This document shows, one piece after another, positions 1 to 12,400 of a stretch of 64,000 bases of DNA; position 1 is the first letter of the stretch; the number at the start of each line of letters is the position of its first letter. Under the pieces are notes generated by a model, which was not told the origin of the DNA, ran no database searches, and worked only from the letters and a program-made list of their open reading frames with translations. This DNA is from Sphagnum compactum (Eukaryota; Bryophyta; Sphagnopsida; Sphagnales), in contig OZ234497.1 of the NCBI GenBank assembly GCA_965153455.1, positions 9,548,001 to 9,612,000 on the forward strand, in the 5' to 3' direction. The position numbers and the translations under genes were made by a program.

Positions 1-192
1 ATTATTTCATGTATTTTTAAATTCTTAACTTGATATTTTATGTAACTTTTTTAATTACCGGCTTAGGGGTTTGTTTTTTTTTAATCACTTTCTTTCCATT
101 TCTTTTTTCTCCATTTTTTTCATTTTCTTCACTTCAACAATTAGGATAACCATGGATCGATCATAAAAGAGAAAAAATTATGTTTAAAAATT

Positions 193-500
193 TGACCAAA
201 CATCATTTTTTTGGCCCATGGACTGATAAACTTCACATCCACCTTTTATATATATATATATGGCCAATCATAATCTTTTTGGACCATAGGCTAACAAATT
301 TTGCATTCACTTTCAAATATATATATTTTTAAAAATGTCAAAAAATCGAACCAATCATGGTTTTTTGGGCTCATGGTCTAACATATGCCCAACCCACCTC
401 ATAAAAAGTTACTAAAACAAATCTAAGTTTGGACCATCAAAATTTTACTTATCATGGTTTTTTGAACTCATGGTTAAGCATAAATTGCGCATGGATGGGA
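193..500. repeat. Degenerate tandem array, four units of about 70-100 bp
   Basis: A diverged unit recurs at about 193, 262, 348 and 450. Each carries a 'CCAATCAT/CCAAACAT' block, a run of T, then 'GG(C/A)CCATGG' or 'CTCATGG' and '(T/A)AACA'. Spacing is 69, 86 and 101 bp. No coding potential was seen. Confidence 0.6.
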
Positions 501-539
501 AACATTTTTTCATTGTATTCCAATCCGCATAAGTAACCA

Positions 540-760
540 GGATGGTTAACTATGTATTAATTAACCATGCAAATGCATTTACTTACCTAGTAGCCATCAA
601 GTAGTGCATTACCAACTTGCCTACGTACATAGTAATCACTTTGCTCATAGACAACAAGGGGCTTTACCATCTTACCTACTTGCCTATGTAATAGTCACTT
701 GAACTCACTACCTACTACTTCCCTATGGTACTTATATACACTTTCATAGGTAATTACTAC
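540..760. repeat. Degenerate CTAC/TACC tetranucleotide-rich tract
   Basis: Repeated 'CTACCTA', 'TTACCTA' and 'CTTGCCTA' words form a decayed ACCT-type microsatellite. Related tracts occur at 2,560-2,740, and in the opposite sense (TAGG) at 21,525-21,595 and 57,500-57,810. Confidence 0.6.
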
Positions 761-779
761 TACCTTGATAGAGGAAGGG

Positions 780-975
780 GGATTATAAGAAAGGGTTAAT
801 TTATAGGATAGTTTACAACGGTTCAACCCTGGTAACTCAGATGTGGTTCATCCACAACCAAAGTCATAATGAACGGATTTCCAATGGATGGTGCACCGGT
901 GGGTGCTGGGTCACAAACTCTGTGCCTTCCTTGCTTGCTTTTGTTGTGATTTTTGGCTTTGTTGTTGGTGTTGTT
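780..975 (+). mobile_element. Possible tRNA-derived SINE with GTT-rich tail
   Basis: A B-box-like word GGTTCAACCC at about 830 is followed by a body containing 'GATGGTGCACCGGTGGGTGCT' -like sequence and a (GTT)n-rich 3' tail at 950-980. No clear A box is visible upstream. The body (860-925) is similar to 52,030-52,100, which suggests a dispersed family. The call rests on resemblance to the clearer unit at 19,395-19,575. Confidence 0.35.
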
Positions 976-1160
976 GTTGTATGTAGGTAGCCTAATGGTG
1001 GTTGCCCCCACCAAATTTAGTTGCACTCAACTTGGGTCAAAGTTGCAAGAAGATTTGGAGAATCCTCACACACTCTTTCCACACTACCTACATACAAATT
1101 TGCTTGTTACCACTATGCATATTGCATGGCTCCACCTTCCTTATGTGATCAAGGATAAGA

Positions 1161-1164
<4 letters not shown>

Positions 1165-1202
<38 letters not shown>
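1165..1202. repeat. (TC)n microsatellite
   Basis: Uninterrupted TC dinucleotide run of about 19 units. Confidence 0.95.
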
Positions 1203-1205
<3 letters not shown>

Positions 1206-1290
1206 GGCTTTCTTCAATACTGGAAAATGACATTTTTGACATTTTCTTGCAAAGCCCAGGAAGACCCAATTGTAAGTACCTAATTGCATG

Positions 1291-1577
1291 TTTATTGGCC
1301 TTATTGGCCTAACCGAGGCAAGGATATATTTTTGTGTTTAGATTCATTATAGAGTATAGTAGTGTAAGGGACTTTGGCCCCTACTACGTAATAATAATAA
1401 TAGGTCTGTTTTTATTGTATGAGGATTTTTGAAAGATCATGATGTTTTGGCTTGTGTTGAAACTTGAGATTAGTTACAGACTTATAATATCTTGAAGGGT
1501 TTTTGGTTTTCTTTATTTAGAGGAAATTTTTTTTTAAGGTTATATTTTTGCATGGTCAGATATTTGAGTTTTCATAA
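1291..1577 (-). repeat. Dispersed repeat family R1, copy 1 (minus)
   Basis: The reverse complement of this stretch aligns through almost its whole length with 51,619-51,887 and with most of 3,575-3,815. Shared blocks include 'ACTAATCTCAAGTTTCAACA', 'TTTCAAAAATCCTCAT' and 'ACTCTATAA(T/C)GAATCT'. No ORF or inverted termini were seen; it could be a solo LTR, a SINE or another short non-autonomous element. Confidence 0.8.
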
Positions 1578-1952
1578 ATTAAAAAAAAATCCCCTTTAAG
1601 ATTTTTTTTTTTTTAAATGTAAATTGCAAGGTCACAGTGTGACTTGACACACCCCTTGTTTTATTATGTTTTCACATTGGGTAAAAATGTAAAAGGTAAG
1701 TAAGTGCAAGCTAAGGTTTTAGAAAGGTAAAAAGTGAGTGAGTTCAAGGTAAGGTAAGGTACTTAAGGTTTTTGAAAAAAGGAACGTAATAAGGTAAATA
1801 AATAAGTGCGTGCTGGCTCTCGGTGGTAATACGGTTTCATCGTCAAGTCGGGTGCATGAAGTTTTACGTGCATGAATGTTAAACAAATCGGTGTGATCAA
1901 AGTCTCGGATCAGTTTGTAAGTTTAGAGAATAGGACACGGACACACTCACAC

Positions 1953-1965
1953 ACACACACACACC
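1953..1965. repeat. (AC)n microsatellite
   Basis: Short AC run followed by CACCC. Confidence 0.7.
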
Positions 1966-2189
1966 CTAGTGATTGATGTATGTGTGAGAGGGGGCAATCT
2001 CTTCCCGGATATGTGAGATCTTTTATGTCCAGAGCAAATCTCCTCGTTTGCACCGAATGTTGTGAAGTGAGGGTTTTAATGCCTGACTCTACCCAAGTTC
2101 GGACAAGAAAAAAACATTATATTGTCGAGGGGTCCCCCCCACCCCATCCCACCCCACCCCACCAGAGTTTTACTATTTTATAACTTACT

Positions 2190-2545
2190 TGTGATGATGA
2201 TGATGATGATGAACATCACACACTAATGTACTCCTGAGTGAACTAGAAGCATCATGATGGATGGATGGATGGATGGATGAATGAATGATGGGTAGACAGG
2301 AAAAACATTTTTTCATTGAGTTCCAGTTCCCTACCTAACCACGGTGGTTAGCTTAGATTTTTATTTTTAACCACACACTAATGTACACCAAAGTGAACCA
2401 AAAGCCACCAGCACACCATGAAGGATGGATGGATGGATGGATGGATGGATGATGGCTATACAAGAAAAAAAAAAAAAAAAAAAAAAACCATTTTTTCATT
2501 GAGTTCCAATTCCCTACCCAACCATGGTGGTTAGCTTAGGTTTCT
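2190..2545. repeat. Two-copy tandem repeat of about 155-175 bp with GGAT microsatellites
   Basis: Copy 1 (about 2,216-2,360) and copy 2 (about 2,371-2,545) share 'CACACACTAATGTAC', a GGAT run, a purine run, 'TTTTTTCATTGAGTTCCA' and 'GGTGGTTAGCTTAG'. In copy 2 the purine run has expanded to 23 A (2,465-2,487). A shorter relative of the second half lies at 490-560. A TGA run (2,190-2,210) precedes copy 1. Confidence 0.8.
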
Positions 2546-2559
2546 TTTTTACTTGCTAA

Positions 2560-2740
2560 CTATCTGCTACTGACAACCCCCATTAACCCTTTTTACCTAC
2601 ATATTAGTCATTTATATAAGCTTTATTTACTTAATTTCCTACCTTCCTACTTTCGACTTACCTACCTACATACTTACCTACTTATTGTTTTTGGGGAAAC
2701 CTACTTTCTTACCTTCCTACTTACCTACCTATCTACCTAT
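2560..2740. repeat. Degenerate TACC/CTAC tract
   Basis: 'CTTACCTACCTACATACTTA' and similar words form a decayed tetranucleotide array related to 540-760. Confidence 0.7.
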
Positions 2741-2819
2741 TTTTAATTTTAGAGAGGTGAAAAGAAAGGACTTTTGGTTTATTTTGGTATAATTTTGTTT
2801 TGATGTATAGATTTTTTTT

Positions 2820-2975
2820 TTTTGTTCCTACAAAAACCAAAGGACCTGGTCTTCAAACAAGATCATTCTTGGGTGGTGGGGATTGGGAACAACACCCCAA
2901 CAAGATTGAGTTGCATTCAGCATTAGTTTTTCAGGCCAAACTAGGTTGGGCTTTCAGTAATAAATCCTTTTTTTT
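2820..2975 (+). mobile_element. Possible SINE 3' part
   Basis: 'TGGGGATTGGGAACAACACC' and 'CTAGGTTGGGCTTTCAGTAATAAA' -like sequence resemble the 3' half of the SINE-like unit at 19,500-19,575 (GGGGATGCCAACAAC, TTAGGTTGGG, CTTCTAATAAAA). The tRNA-like head is not visible. Confidence 0.3.
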
Positions 2976-3042
2976 TTAAACTCACAACCATTGGGGTGTT
3001 TTTTGTTAACACTTTTTTTCTTTCTTTTTTTTTTTTGCAATT

Positions 3043-3150
3043 GTGTGATGTAAGTTGAAGTGGTCATCATCCATATGAAGAAGATTTAGCCAAATTTTGG
3101 CTATGCACCAGATATGAAAGCCCTAAAGAAAATTCATCATCCTTCTATAT
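3043..3150 (+). repeat. Dispersed repeat family R2, copy 1
   Basis: Matches the reverse complement of 63,301-63,392: 'GTGATGT', then 'AGTGGTCATCATCCAT', 'GAAGATTTAGCCAAATTTTGGCTAT' -like blocks and 'ATTCATCATCCTTCTAT'. A T-run precedes GTGATG in both copies. The core AGCCAAATTTGGCT is palindromic. Confidence 0.7.
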
Positions 3151-3574
3151 TTGCCTGCCTGCCTGCCTTCATGCTGGAAATTAATTAATTTTCCAAGGCT
3201 CAAAATCAGTGTATTTTTCTTTTTCAAATTTTAGACTTTCGCAAAAGTGGTAAAACTTTTTTGCTGGTAAAAAAAAACACAATTTATTTTGGAAAAACAC
3301 ATTTTTTACAAGATTTTCTCCATAAAGTAATTGCTTGCAAAAAATTTGCCACCACAAAAACTCGTTGGCTTTTGACTATGATGGGAAACCCCTTCACAAA
3401 GCATGAGGCAAATGTTATCATGAACTTATAACACACATGTAGATTACAGGGCATGCATGGCCAGAGTTCTTACACCTACGAACTACATTGGCATAACATT
3501 TCCCTCCTACTCTTAACGAATAGCCATAAAATCCATCCTTTACTCTAATAATGATATTCATGGCTATAAGGTGC

Positions 3575-3815
3575 CCTCCAAATACACCAGGAAAAATGTA
3601 GTCTTCAAAAAATCCTCGAAAAAAGAAACCAAAATCCTTCCAGATATTATTAATAACTCTATTATAACTAATCTCAAGTTTCAAACACAAGCCTGGCAAA
3701 ATCTCATCTTTCAAAAATCCTCATATAAAAAAAAGACCTATTATTATTATCTAGTAGGGGCCTATAAAAATCCCTTAAGCTACTATACTCTATAATGAAT
3801 CTAAACACAATAAAT
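3575..3815 (+). repeat. Dispersed repeat family R1, copy 2 (plus)
   Basis: Aligns with 51,640-51,865 and the reverse complement of 1,291-1,577, from 'GTCTTCAAAAAATCCTC' to 'CTCTATAATGAATCTAAACAC'. No conserved coding frame is shared with the other copies. Confidence 0.8.
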
Positions 3816-3874
3816 AGGCTCTGTAAGGTGCTCTCCAATTACACTAGTAAAATCAGCACAAGTCTTTGTGTTTT

Positions 3875-3893
3875 GTATGTATGTATGTATGTA

Positions 3894-3929
<36 letters not shown>
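3875..3929. repeat. Compound GTAT-GT-AT microsatellite
   Basis: (GTAT)n passes into (GT)n and then (AT)n. It creates spurious ORFs on both strands. Confidence 0.95.
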
Positions 3930-4310
3930 CAGTTAATGCAAAGCACAGACAACAGAGGATAATGCATGCATGCAAAAAATAGGCTCCCAAATGAATGCAT
4001 GCAAAATGCACTAGGAAGGACTTGTTGTTGTTGTTGATGATGTTGATGATGATGAAGATGTTGTTGAGGAAAAGAGGGGATTGTAAAGAACAAAAGGACT
4101 CTTTCTTGATTCATTCTTTGGCTTGATATATTGTCATCTAGAGGAGGATGATGGATGATGATGTCCAAGGGTTTTGTAACCACAAAAGTGGCCAATTAGT
4201 ATATAGCCCTACCCTACTACATACAATTGGGGGCTCTTTGACCCTGTACTTCTTGGGACCACCCACCACCTGGCTGCCCCACTGACTCAAAAGTAAAGTG
4301 ATATGGGGAT

Positions 4311-4313
<3 letters not shown>

Positions 4314-4346
<33 letters not shown>

Positions 4347-4375
4347 ACATATGTGTGTGTGTGTGTGTATGTAGA
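4314..4375. repeat. (TC)n then (GT)n microsatellites
   Basis: A CT run at 4,314-4,344 is followed by a GT run at about 4,352-4,368. Confidence 0.9.
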
Positions 4376-7300
4376 CAAGACAATGGTGGCCACCACTTTT
4401 GGTCACCCAAAATGTGGAATAGGTGAATTAAGTGGCCACCACTTTGGGTCACCCAGCTCAAATAAATTAGCACTCCAGACATGTACAGAGATTTCAGACC
4501 AGACACTTTTACCTGGTGGACTCAGACACTTTTCACAAAAACAAGTCAAATTAGACAAATGTTTACACTACCCCCCCTCCCCACCCCCCAAAAAAAAAAT
4601 TTCAAAAAATTCAAAAACATTGCAATGGGTTTTGTCCAAAAAGAAAAACAAAAAAAGGGAAATTTTGTCCCCAAAAAAAACTTGATACCATCCTTTAGAT
4701 GACTATTATCATTTGGGTGCCTCCCATTCCAAATTTTAGCATTTCTCATGTTAAATATAATTTCTAAAGAGGCCTGAAGCAAGAAGAAGGTGAAGGTACC
4801 AACCAATGGGTAGTTCATGCAAGGCTTGTTGACTACCCCTCTCCCATTGTATTGTGACTTGTGCATCCATAAATGGGTTCCTTCGTCCTCGACAGGTTAA
4901 TTGACACAAGGTTGTATGAGCTTTGTTCGTAAAATTGGATTACCCTAGTACCTAGGCCAGTTCAACACTGATTATACTATTTTCAGAAATGTTGAAATTT
5001 TCAAAATATTTTGTTTTCAGAAATTATTTCCTTGAAAGAAAATAAAGAATTTGATTGAATATTTGGGAATATATCATTCGTTGAAATGGAAACCTCAAAT
5101 TTATTTATTTAATTATTTATTTATTTATTTATTTGACAAAACATGTGTCAAAGTGGATAAGGTACTACATGTTTTTGCACTTCAACACTATCTTAAACCC
5201 TCGAACAAAAAGTTATTTTTCAGCTTTATACTTTTCATTCCACCCTTAGAAAACAATAGGAAAATTGTTCCTTATGTCCAGTCTCACACGGACTCATTTA
5301 TCAATTCCATCAAACAATGTTATTGCATTAGAGCTCAAGAAAATCAAGAAATGGAGAAGTGTTTGTTTAACATAGGTATCTAGACTAGCTTGCTATTCCT
5401 TGATTTAGCTTAAAGTACATTGGCCTAATCTTGTGTGACATTGTGACCTCCATAAAAAATAGCCATTAATGTGGGTAATGAAGGTAATATAAGTATCAAT
5501 GCATGTGATTGCCAAAAAAAAACTCATCAAGCGCAAATTATGTGCAATTTACACATGCACCCAAAACTAACTTACCAAACAAGTTGACCAACTAGATTAG
5601 ATTGAAGAACAAATGTTCATTTGATCATTCACAAAATCCCACCAAAGCTTTTGCAAACAAAGAACTAACTTGTAAGTGTTGGAACTTCTCCAAAATTCCA
5701 CATAAATCATTTTCATCTTGTATCAAGCTTGCAAAGTGAGAGATAGGTTCCATGTTTCCTTTTTGCCCCTCAACTTCAATCAAATTTGAAATTTGGTCAT
5801 ACAATAAATATAAGGTTAAAATAATGAAACAAGGTATTTGTTGCATCCCTAATTATAAGCTATTGGGGGCCATTTGTGTTGTGGATGAATCAAGTGGCGT
5901 AGCCCAATTTTGTCATAAAGGTTGGGCATGGAGGGTTATGGTGCAATCGATTGAAGTTGGTTGAAATCTTGCAAAATTTGTACTACTAAATGCGACTTGA
6001 AATTTGCATGAGCTATTGAGGTGCAATTTGAAAATGAGAAAGAGATAGAAACCTAAAATTTTGTAATCTTGAAGAATAAATTATAATTTTGGCAAAAGAA
6101 GGTATTGCATATTATGGCTAAGATTTGAAAAATTGAAACATTTACAAAATGTTTAAATATTAAACTCAAGAAAATATCCTTCAGGTAAAATACAATAAAC
6201 CTTCTTTGGATAAAAAGCATTGCAAAATGCCCTTCAAAATGAAAAATCAAATATCTTCAACTTGCAAAAGAATTTGGTTATTTTCATGCTAACCATATAG
6301 TTAAATTTGTTATGCAAATATAGATAAACGTAGTACAACAATAAGGGATATGGGTATATATATTATATAGCAGTTCATTTTAAGCATATATAACACCCCA
6401 TACAAGTCCTTAACAAGTTTTTTTAAGGTGTTCAAATGAATATGGTTCTTGCTTTCTAAATTTTCATTATTATAATCTTTGGCCATCATAGTATATTGGC
6501 TAGTTTAGCATCAAAATGTCTATTATTATTATTTTCACTACACAATAAAATGTGTCCTTGTACGCCAATTGATTTCATTGAATTTTGAGTGAGTTGATCG
6601 GTCCCAATGAATGAGACCTAGGAGGGATGTAAAGTGAATTCACTAATCCATTGAACAAGGATTAGGGAACTACACCCACATTTTGTAGTAGTGTTTTTTC
6701 TTTTTTTAGCAATAAAAGTAACAATATTTTGAAGTTATGCATTTCATTTTTTTCAAAAATCTTTTATAGGTAGTTATGTATGTCCATGTTGGGATTGGCC
6801 TTGCAACATGTTACAAAAAACTACAATTCTTGTTCTTGTTCCTTTTATCTTCCATTTCCAATGTTTGGCTAGTATGATTTGAAAACAAGCTACCATTCAA
6901 ATTCCCAAGCTCCCATCAATGGAGTGTTGCAAACCGCCTTCTCCAAATCCTTCAAGGGATTGCAAGGCTACTTTAATGGAACTAAAAGCATTTGATCTCA
7001 AAGAAATTAAGGGCCACGATTCATAAGATCCTTGCCATGTTTTGGAAAAGATTATGGGTAGTGAGGAAGCAAATGATCACCCAAACTTAAATGTCTCAAT
7101 GAATGGCCAACTCCAATATGGGTTGATTGCACCCACTATTGTTTGATGTGTATGTTACCCACCGCTTACATCTTTGATCACAATAATCCATAAAAGCTTA
7201 TATGGCCTTCTAAACATTAAGAAACAAGGCAACCATGTACATGGTGAACAATTACAGCTACAGATTCAAATTAAAACATGTTGCTAGATATGTAAATTGT

Positions 7301-8640
7301 ATGTGAAACATCATTTACATAAAGAGTAAACTCCAATTTTCAATAGTTAAATCAAGACATGGGACTCATTATTAGACTTGGATCCTACTTATTTTATAAT
7401 AATAAATTTAAAAAATCAATGAAATTTTTTTTTAATATCATATTCCCAAGGATGTGGTATGTTGGACTAAAGTATTTTCAAGAGCAATATGCAAAAAAAT
7501 GTTATTGGTTTCAAAAATGTAATCATCAACTTGGATCAACTCATTTACACTAATCTCAACCTTTTTTTGGGAGTCAATATTGACAAGTTTTTTCCCAAGC
7601 TCTATAAATAATATATTTGTTTCCTCAAGTTCCTTGCAAGCCAATGTTAAATAAACAAAGAAAAAAATAGCAAGTATCGTTGAACCCAATGGGTTACAAC
7701 GTGCAACTTGCTAGATTGATCCAAAACCCTAAATTCAAACTTGCCCTCCCATTTTTTTTTATAATTGCATGGCAACCAAGGATTTTTTTTTAAATGGAAT
7801 TTTTTTTAAAAAAATTAAAGTTTAACCAACCAAGGTATTACAATATTGAATGTTCACTTGCCTATGAAAGCGTTTAAACCTAAGTCAAAACATGTATAAA
7901 AAGATGTTAATGTAATTTATTATGGTTGATGCAATTTGAAAATCTTAAAAGGAAAATATAAAGTCCACATGTATAAAAACCTAACTAAAGATTTTCAAAA
8001 CATGTTTATAAGGCATAAAAATTTCAAGAAACAAAAGTAAATTCCATTTTGAAAGGTCTTTTGAAAACAAGGTCAAATTTTGACTTTTCAAAAGTTTATA
8101 ACTACCATTAAGTTGAGGTTTTTTATAATTAAAAAAACCCATGCATAATGTAATTATTTCATTATTCAACATATTTTTAATCATTATAAGAAAATTGGAG
8201 TGAAATTCAATGTGAACTTTTTAACAATCTAGTAAACTGACAACTAATCCATTTTTTTTAACTTCAAAAGTCCACTATTGACAATATGTGCATTATTTTC
8301 AAATTTTAATTATGCATTTATTTTCATAATCAAATTGTTGATTTATAACCAATTGCCAATCTACAATTATAGAGTTTTATAATTTGGAAAAAGTATGAGA
8401 ACACAATCGCTTTGCAAAAATCAACATTGTCACACCAAAAGAGAACCATTATAACTTGCATTCACTTGATAAAGTTGGCCAAAATGGTGCATGATGTCAC
8501 AAACACCTATTGCCAAGAATTTTTTTTAAAAAAAACTTCATAAATGTTGAAATTTTTTTCATGATGTCAATTTAAATCGACATTATTTTTGAAAAATTAT
8601 GTGATAAAATCATAAATATCTTAATTTTATTCAACATAGA
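4376..8640. other. AT-rich intergenic DNA, no gene recognised
   Basis: Only short ORFs without recognisable domains occur here. Local features are a TTTA run at about 5,101-5,133 and many T and A homopolymers. There is no tRNA-like or rRNA-like sequence. Probably old repeat decayed beyond recognition by eye. Confidence 0.6.
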
Positions 8641-8660
8641 AGTTAACAAGGGGAAAAATG

Positions 8661-9475
8661 GTGAAAACAACATTATGGTGACCCCCTTTTGGGCATTATT
8701 GGGTCTAATATTATAATACATATAGTATAATTGTTCCAAAAGTATGGTACATTTAATTTTGGACACCAATTTTAGCTTTTGGGCCCTACAATTATTATTT
8801 TTACAAAACTAACCTTATGTAATTTTTAAAAAATAATAAATTTCATTATCTATATTGAAGGATCCATGGGTATATTTGTAATATTTGTTAATGTAATAAG
8901 GCCACTGTCTTGTTTTGACTGCAAAAACATTAAGGCTTCATTAGTCATTAAAATAATCAATTTCAATGGAATAAAAAATTTGGCCCATTTAGTTATGCTT
9001 GTTATCTTCCATGTGAATGTGATTACTTGTCAAATTTTCAATTTAACCCACATTTATTGTTCCTTTGATAAAAAAAAATTCATTTTTTGAAATGAAATTT
9101 TTCAAATTAATCATATGGTATCCAAACATGGTTCAAATTATGTGAAATGACATAAATCAATATACCTTCAACTTTCATAAAGATTAAAAGGTATTTAAAT
9201 TTTTTTTGGATAATATTTATATTTTTGAATACATAGGTACACAACATTTGTTTCCATAAATATATTCTAATCTCTAACTTTGTAAAATGAAATTAAATAT
9301 TTTCTTTTCTAATATCTTGCCTAGGATATACTTTAACATAATACGCAAAAATCTTGTGAAAATCTTTCAAAAGTTTGAGGTGGGATACACTCAAACATGC
9401 ACATCCTTGGAAAGTAATACAATGTGACACCCAAAAGGGGGGGGGGGGGGGGGAATCATTGTAGTGTGCTTTCAC
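8661..9475. mobile_element. TIR DNA element, family T1, copy A (non-autonomous)
   Basis: The left end (GTGAAAACAACATTATGGTG then ACCCCCTTTTGGG, from 8,661) and the reverse complement of the right end (GTGAAAGCACACTAC then a C-run and TTTTGGGTGTC, to 9,475) form an imperfect inverted pair of about 40 bp. The interior aligns colinearly with 17,216-18,655, for example '(T)GGTTCAAATTATGTG(A/G)AAT'. There is no transposase. The right inverted repeat has expanded into a 17-G tract (9,437-9,453). No clear target duplication is visible (GGGAAAAATG on the left, TTGAAAATTT on the right). Superfamily not assigned. Confidence 0.65.
9437..9453. repeat. G17 homopolymer
   Basis: Seventeen consecutive G in AT-rich DNA, inside the right inverted repeat of element T1-A. 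Confidence 0.95.
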
Positions 9476-9479
9476 TTGA

Positions 9480-12400
9480 AAATTTTGACGTTCAACTTCC
9501 TTAATTTACATACTATAAGATAAAAGACCAAATATAATTTGAATAATAATCATACTTATGTTTGTTGACATTCAATAACATATTTGGTAAAAACCAACTA
9601 CCACAACACCCACACTAACTTCACCACGTGTCAACATTGTTTGATATTTTTGGTAAGAAAAGATAAATCTAATGGTCAAAGAAAACCTTGAAAGAGTTGA
9701 CACAATTATAGTCACACATAATGTTTTAAATATACTAGCATAAAAAGGAAAGAAATTTAATTTTATTGGACTTGGAAAATCTTGATGAAATAATGAATGA
9801 TTCATGCAAAACCTATTCATGCAACCCCAAACGTAAAGTTGTCTTTTACTTTTCTAAACAAAAAATTTGGAATTGTTTCAAAGTCAATGAACCCAAACCC
9901 AAGTAACATTCGCTTCTATGAACATAAGTTGTCTCAAAATCACATGATAGATTCCAAAAATTGAGTTTGGGGATAAAATTTATTGGAAGGTTTTATCTCA
10001 ATCTAAAACCCAACACAATGTAAGGAAAGACGAGTCTAATGACTAGCAAAAAAAGGTACCCTTTGTAGTCGGGGTAGTAATAATGAAAAAATAAGATCAA
10101 ATGCAAATAGATTGGAAGAAATAACCTCCATCAACATATTCAGCATATTTGTCCACAAAAAAATCTTGAATTTGATGTACCTCTGGGCCAAATCACATGA
10201 GAAGTAAAACTAAGAAATAAAACTTCTCATGAGACACATGTTTTTTCATGTTTGTGGGATATTGGAATATGGTCACAAAGTATGATTTTCGTTCAATTCA
10301 ATCCAACATGAGTTGTCACAAATTCCATCATTCCAAAAGTTTCAAAAGGTCATTATGATTGAAAAGACATTTGACAAGTTATATTTAGTTGTGTGCATTA
10401 CGATGATACTCTTATTGGTATAATTAATTATCATTCCTCACTTTTTAATGTGATGAACAACATCTAAAGGCAAAAGGGAGTAGTTCCTTTTCCTACCTTT
10501 GGTATATTTGCCCTAAAAGTTCAAAAAGAAGCAACTCCCTCAATCATATAATGGCATGTGGTTGATTACTATTATGAATATCTTTTGTTTTATGTTTGAA
10601 CTTTGGTGGACAAGTTTGCATAGCTAGTTTGAAATATAGTGATCATCCCATGTCCTTCTATGAAGGAAAGTTATTTGTTTGTTTTGTCATGTTGAAACCT
10701 CCCAAACCACCCTTGGCTATGTTCTTGGTGCCAGTAGAAAACCTTTGATATGTAGGAGTGCATCCAAGTGATCACATAAGCTTTAGACTTGCAATTTAAG
10801 ACCAATTATTTTGAATATTTCCATCAATAAATCAAAATTAATAATTAATTTTTTCGTAATAAATGGGGGTGCACTTTTGGTACCATTCAAAAGCCCTTGA
10901 TGAATGCAGGTGCACCAAGGTGGTTTTGTAATTTTCAAACCTATCTTGGTGCAAGAGTTGTTGAATTATAAATAACAATTCATTGTGATATGTGTTCAAC
11001 GACATATCTCCACATTAGTACTTTTAAACTATCATGATACTTACATTGGATTGAACTTATTATAAAATTGTGCAAAGAAAGAAGATTATAAATAGGTGAT
11101 CAACTAGAGCATATACAAATTTTGGCTATTGGTTTTCTTTACTTCAAAACTAAAACATTGTTTCATCCTTGTAACATTGATTAAATATTTTGATAATTCA
11201 TTCATGTATTGTTTAGTTTTGAAGGATTAGCTCTAAATAACATACATCAATGCATATTAAATATGTCAAATCTAATTGTTTACGTACTAACATGGGTTGT
11301 GCATGTTTGATCTTGTAATGTCAAACAATTATCATGAGTGTTAGTTGAACAAATCTTTTCGTTGGTTCAATATTAACAAGATTGATTGAGTTTTGGGTTT
11401 ATCCCCTTGGATATATGTTTTGAGGTTCAATATTTAAAATTGAACCTTTCACACACTTATTGTTGTTGTGTTGTCTTTGTGACATTTAATATTCTAGTTT
11501 ATATTGTTGTTATGAACAAGTTGTTCTTATCTTTCATTAATTATGTAAGGTTTTCTTTTAGTGAACTATAGTTCATTTTATTGAATTATCCATTTATACA
11601 TGTGCAAATTATTTAATTACCATTGATAACAACACAGATTATGCAAACAACCTTGTAACATATGACATATAGTGGAAGTTTTTTGAGCTTCCAATATACT
11701 CTAAAACTTCTTTTATTTGAATAGCAATAGGTTACATGTCACACGTGGTAGTAAAAAGAGACATTGCGTTATAATGTACTTGAATGTTTACACCAACATC
11801 GTTTTAATGTTTAGATATTTACATATTAGTTTGGAGTAATGAATTTTTTTTGGTTCATCAATAAATAAAATTAAGTGATTTGAACCTCCCACAAAAAAAC
11901 TATGCAATGGACATGGAAATGACCAACACCCAACCGTGAAATTAATAGGATTATACATGGTGCATGTGATGTTGATATGTAATGTAATGTACTTTGCATT
12001 CACAAGTGCCTGCCAATTACTACTTGCAATTTATCACAACATTTTCACATTAAAAAATGTGAAAATGTGGTTACAAAATGTGTTATGCATGCTCTACAAT
12101 TACATAAAGGCAAGAATATTGAGAAGCAATTTGAGTTCAAAAGTCAGATGACTAAAAACTAAACTAACATATGACCAACCAATCACAACCAAACAATTTC
12201 AAGTGATGTTAACAAAATTTTAAACCAATTGGTAGAATAATTCCAAAATCTTGTAATTATTAAATTATGTACATGGTTATAATTATTACAATATAATAAT
12301 ATAATTGTAGTTGTTTTGCTAACATAAATAAAAAAACAATCATATTTAGAGGATAAGGTTTAAATTGTGATTTTGCAACATGTATAATGAAGTCTTTATT

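Noticed and set aside
3839-4195. 118-codon minus ORF
   Set aside because: Runs through GT/AT and trinucleotide microsatellites (His/Gln/Thr runs).
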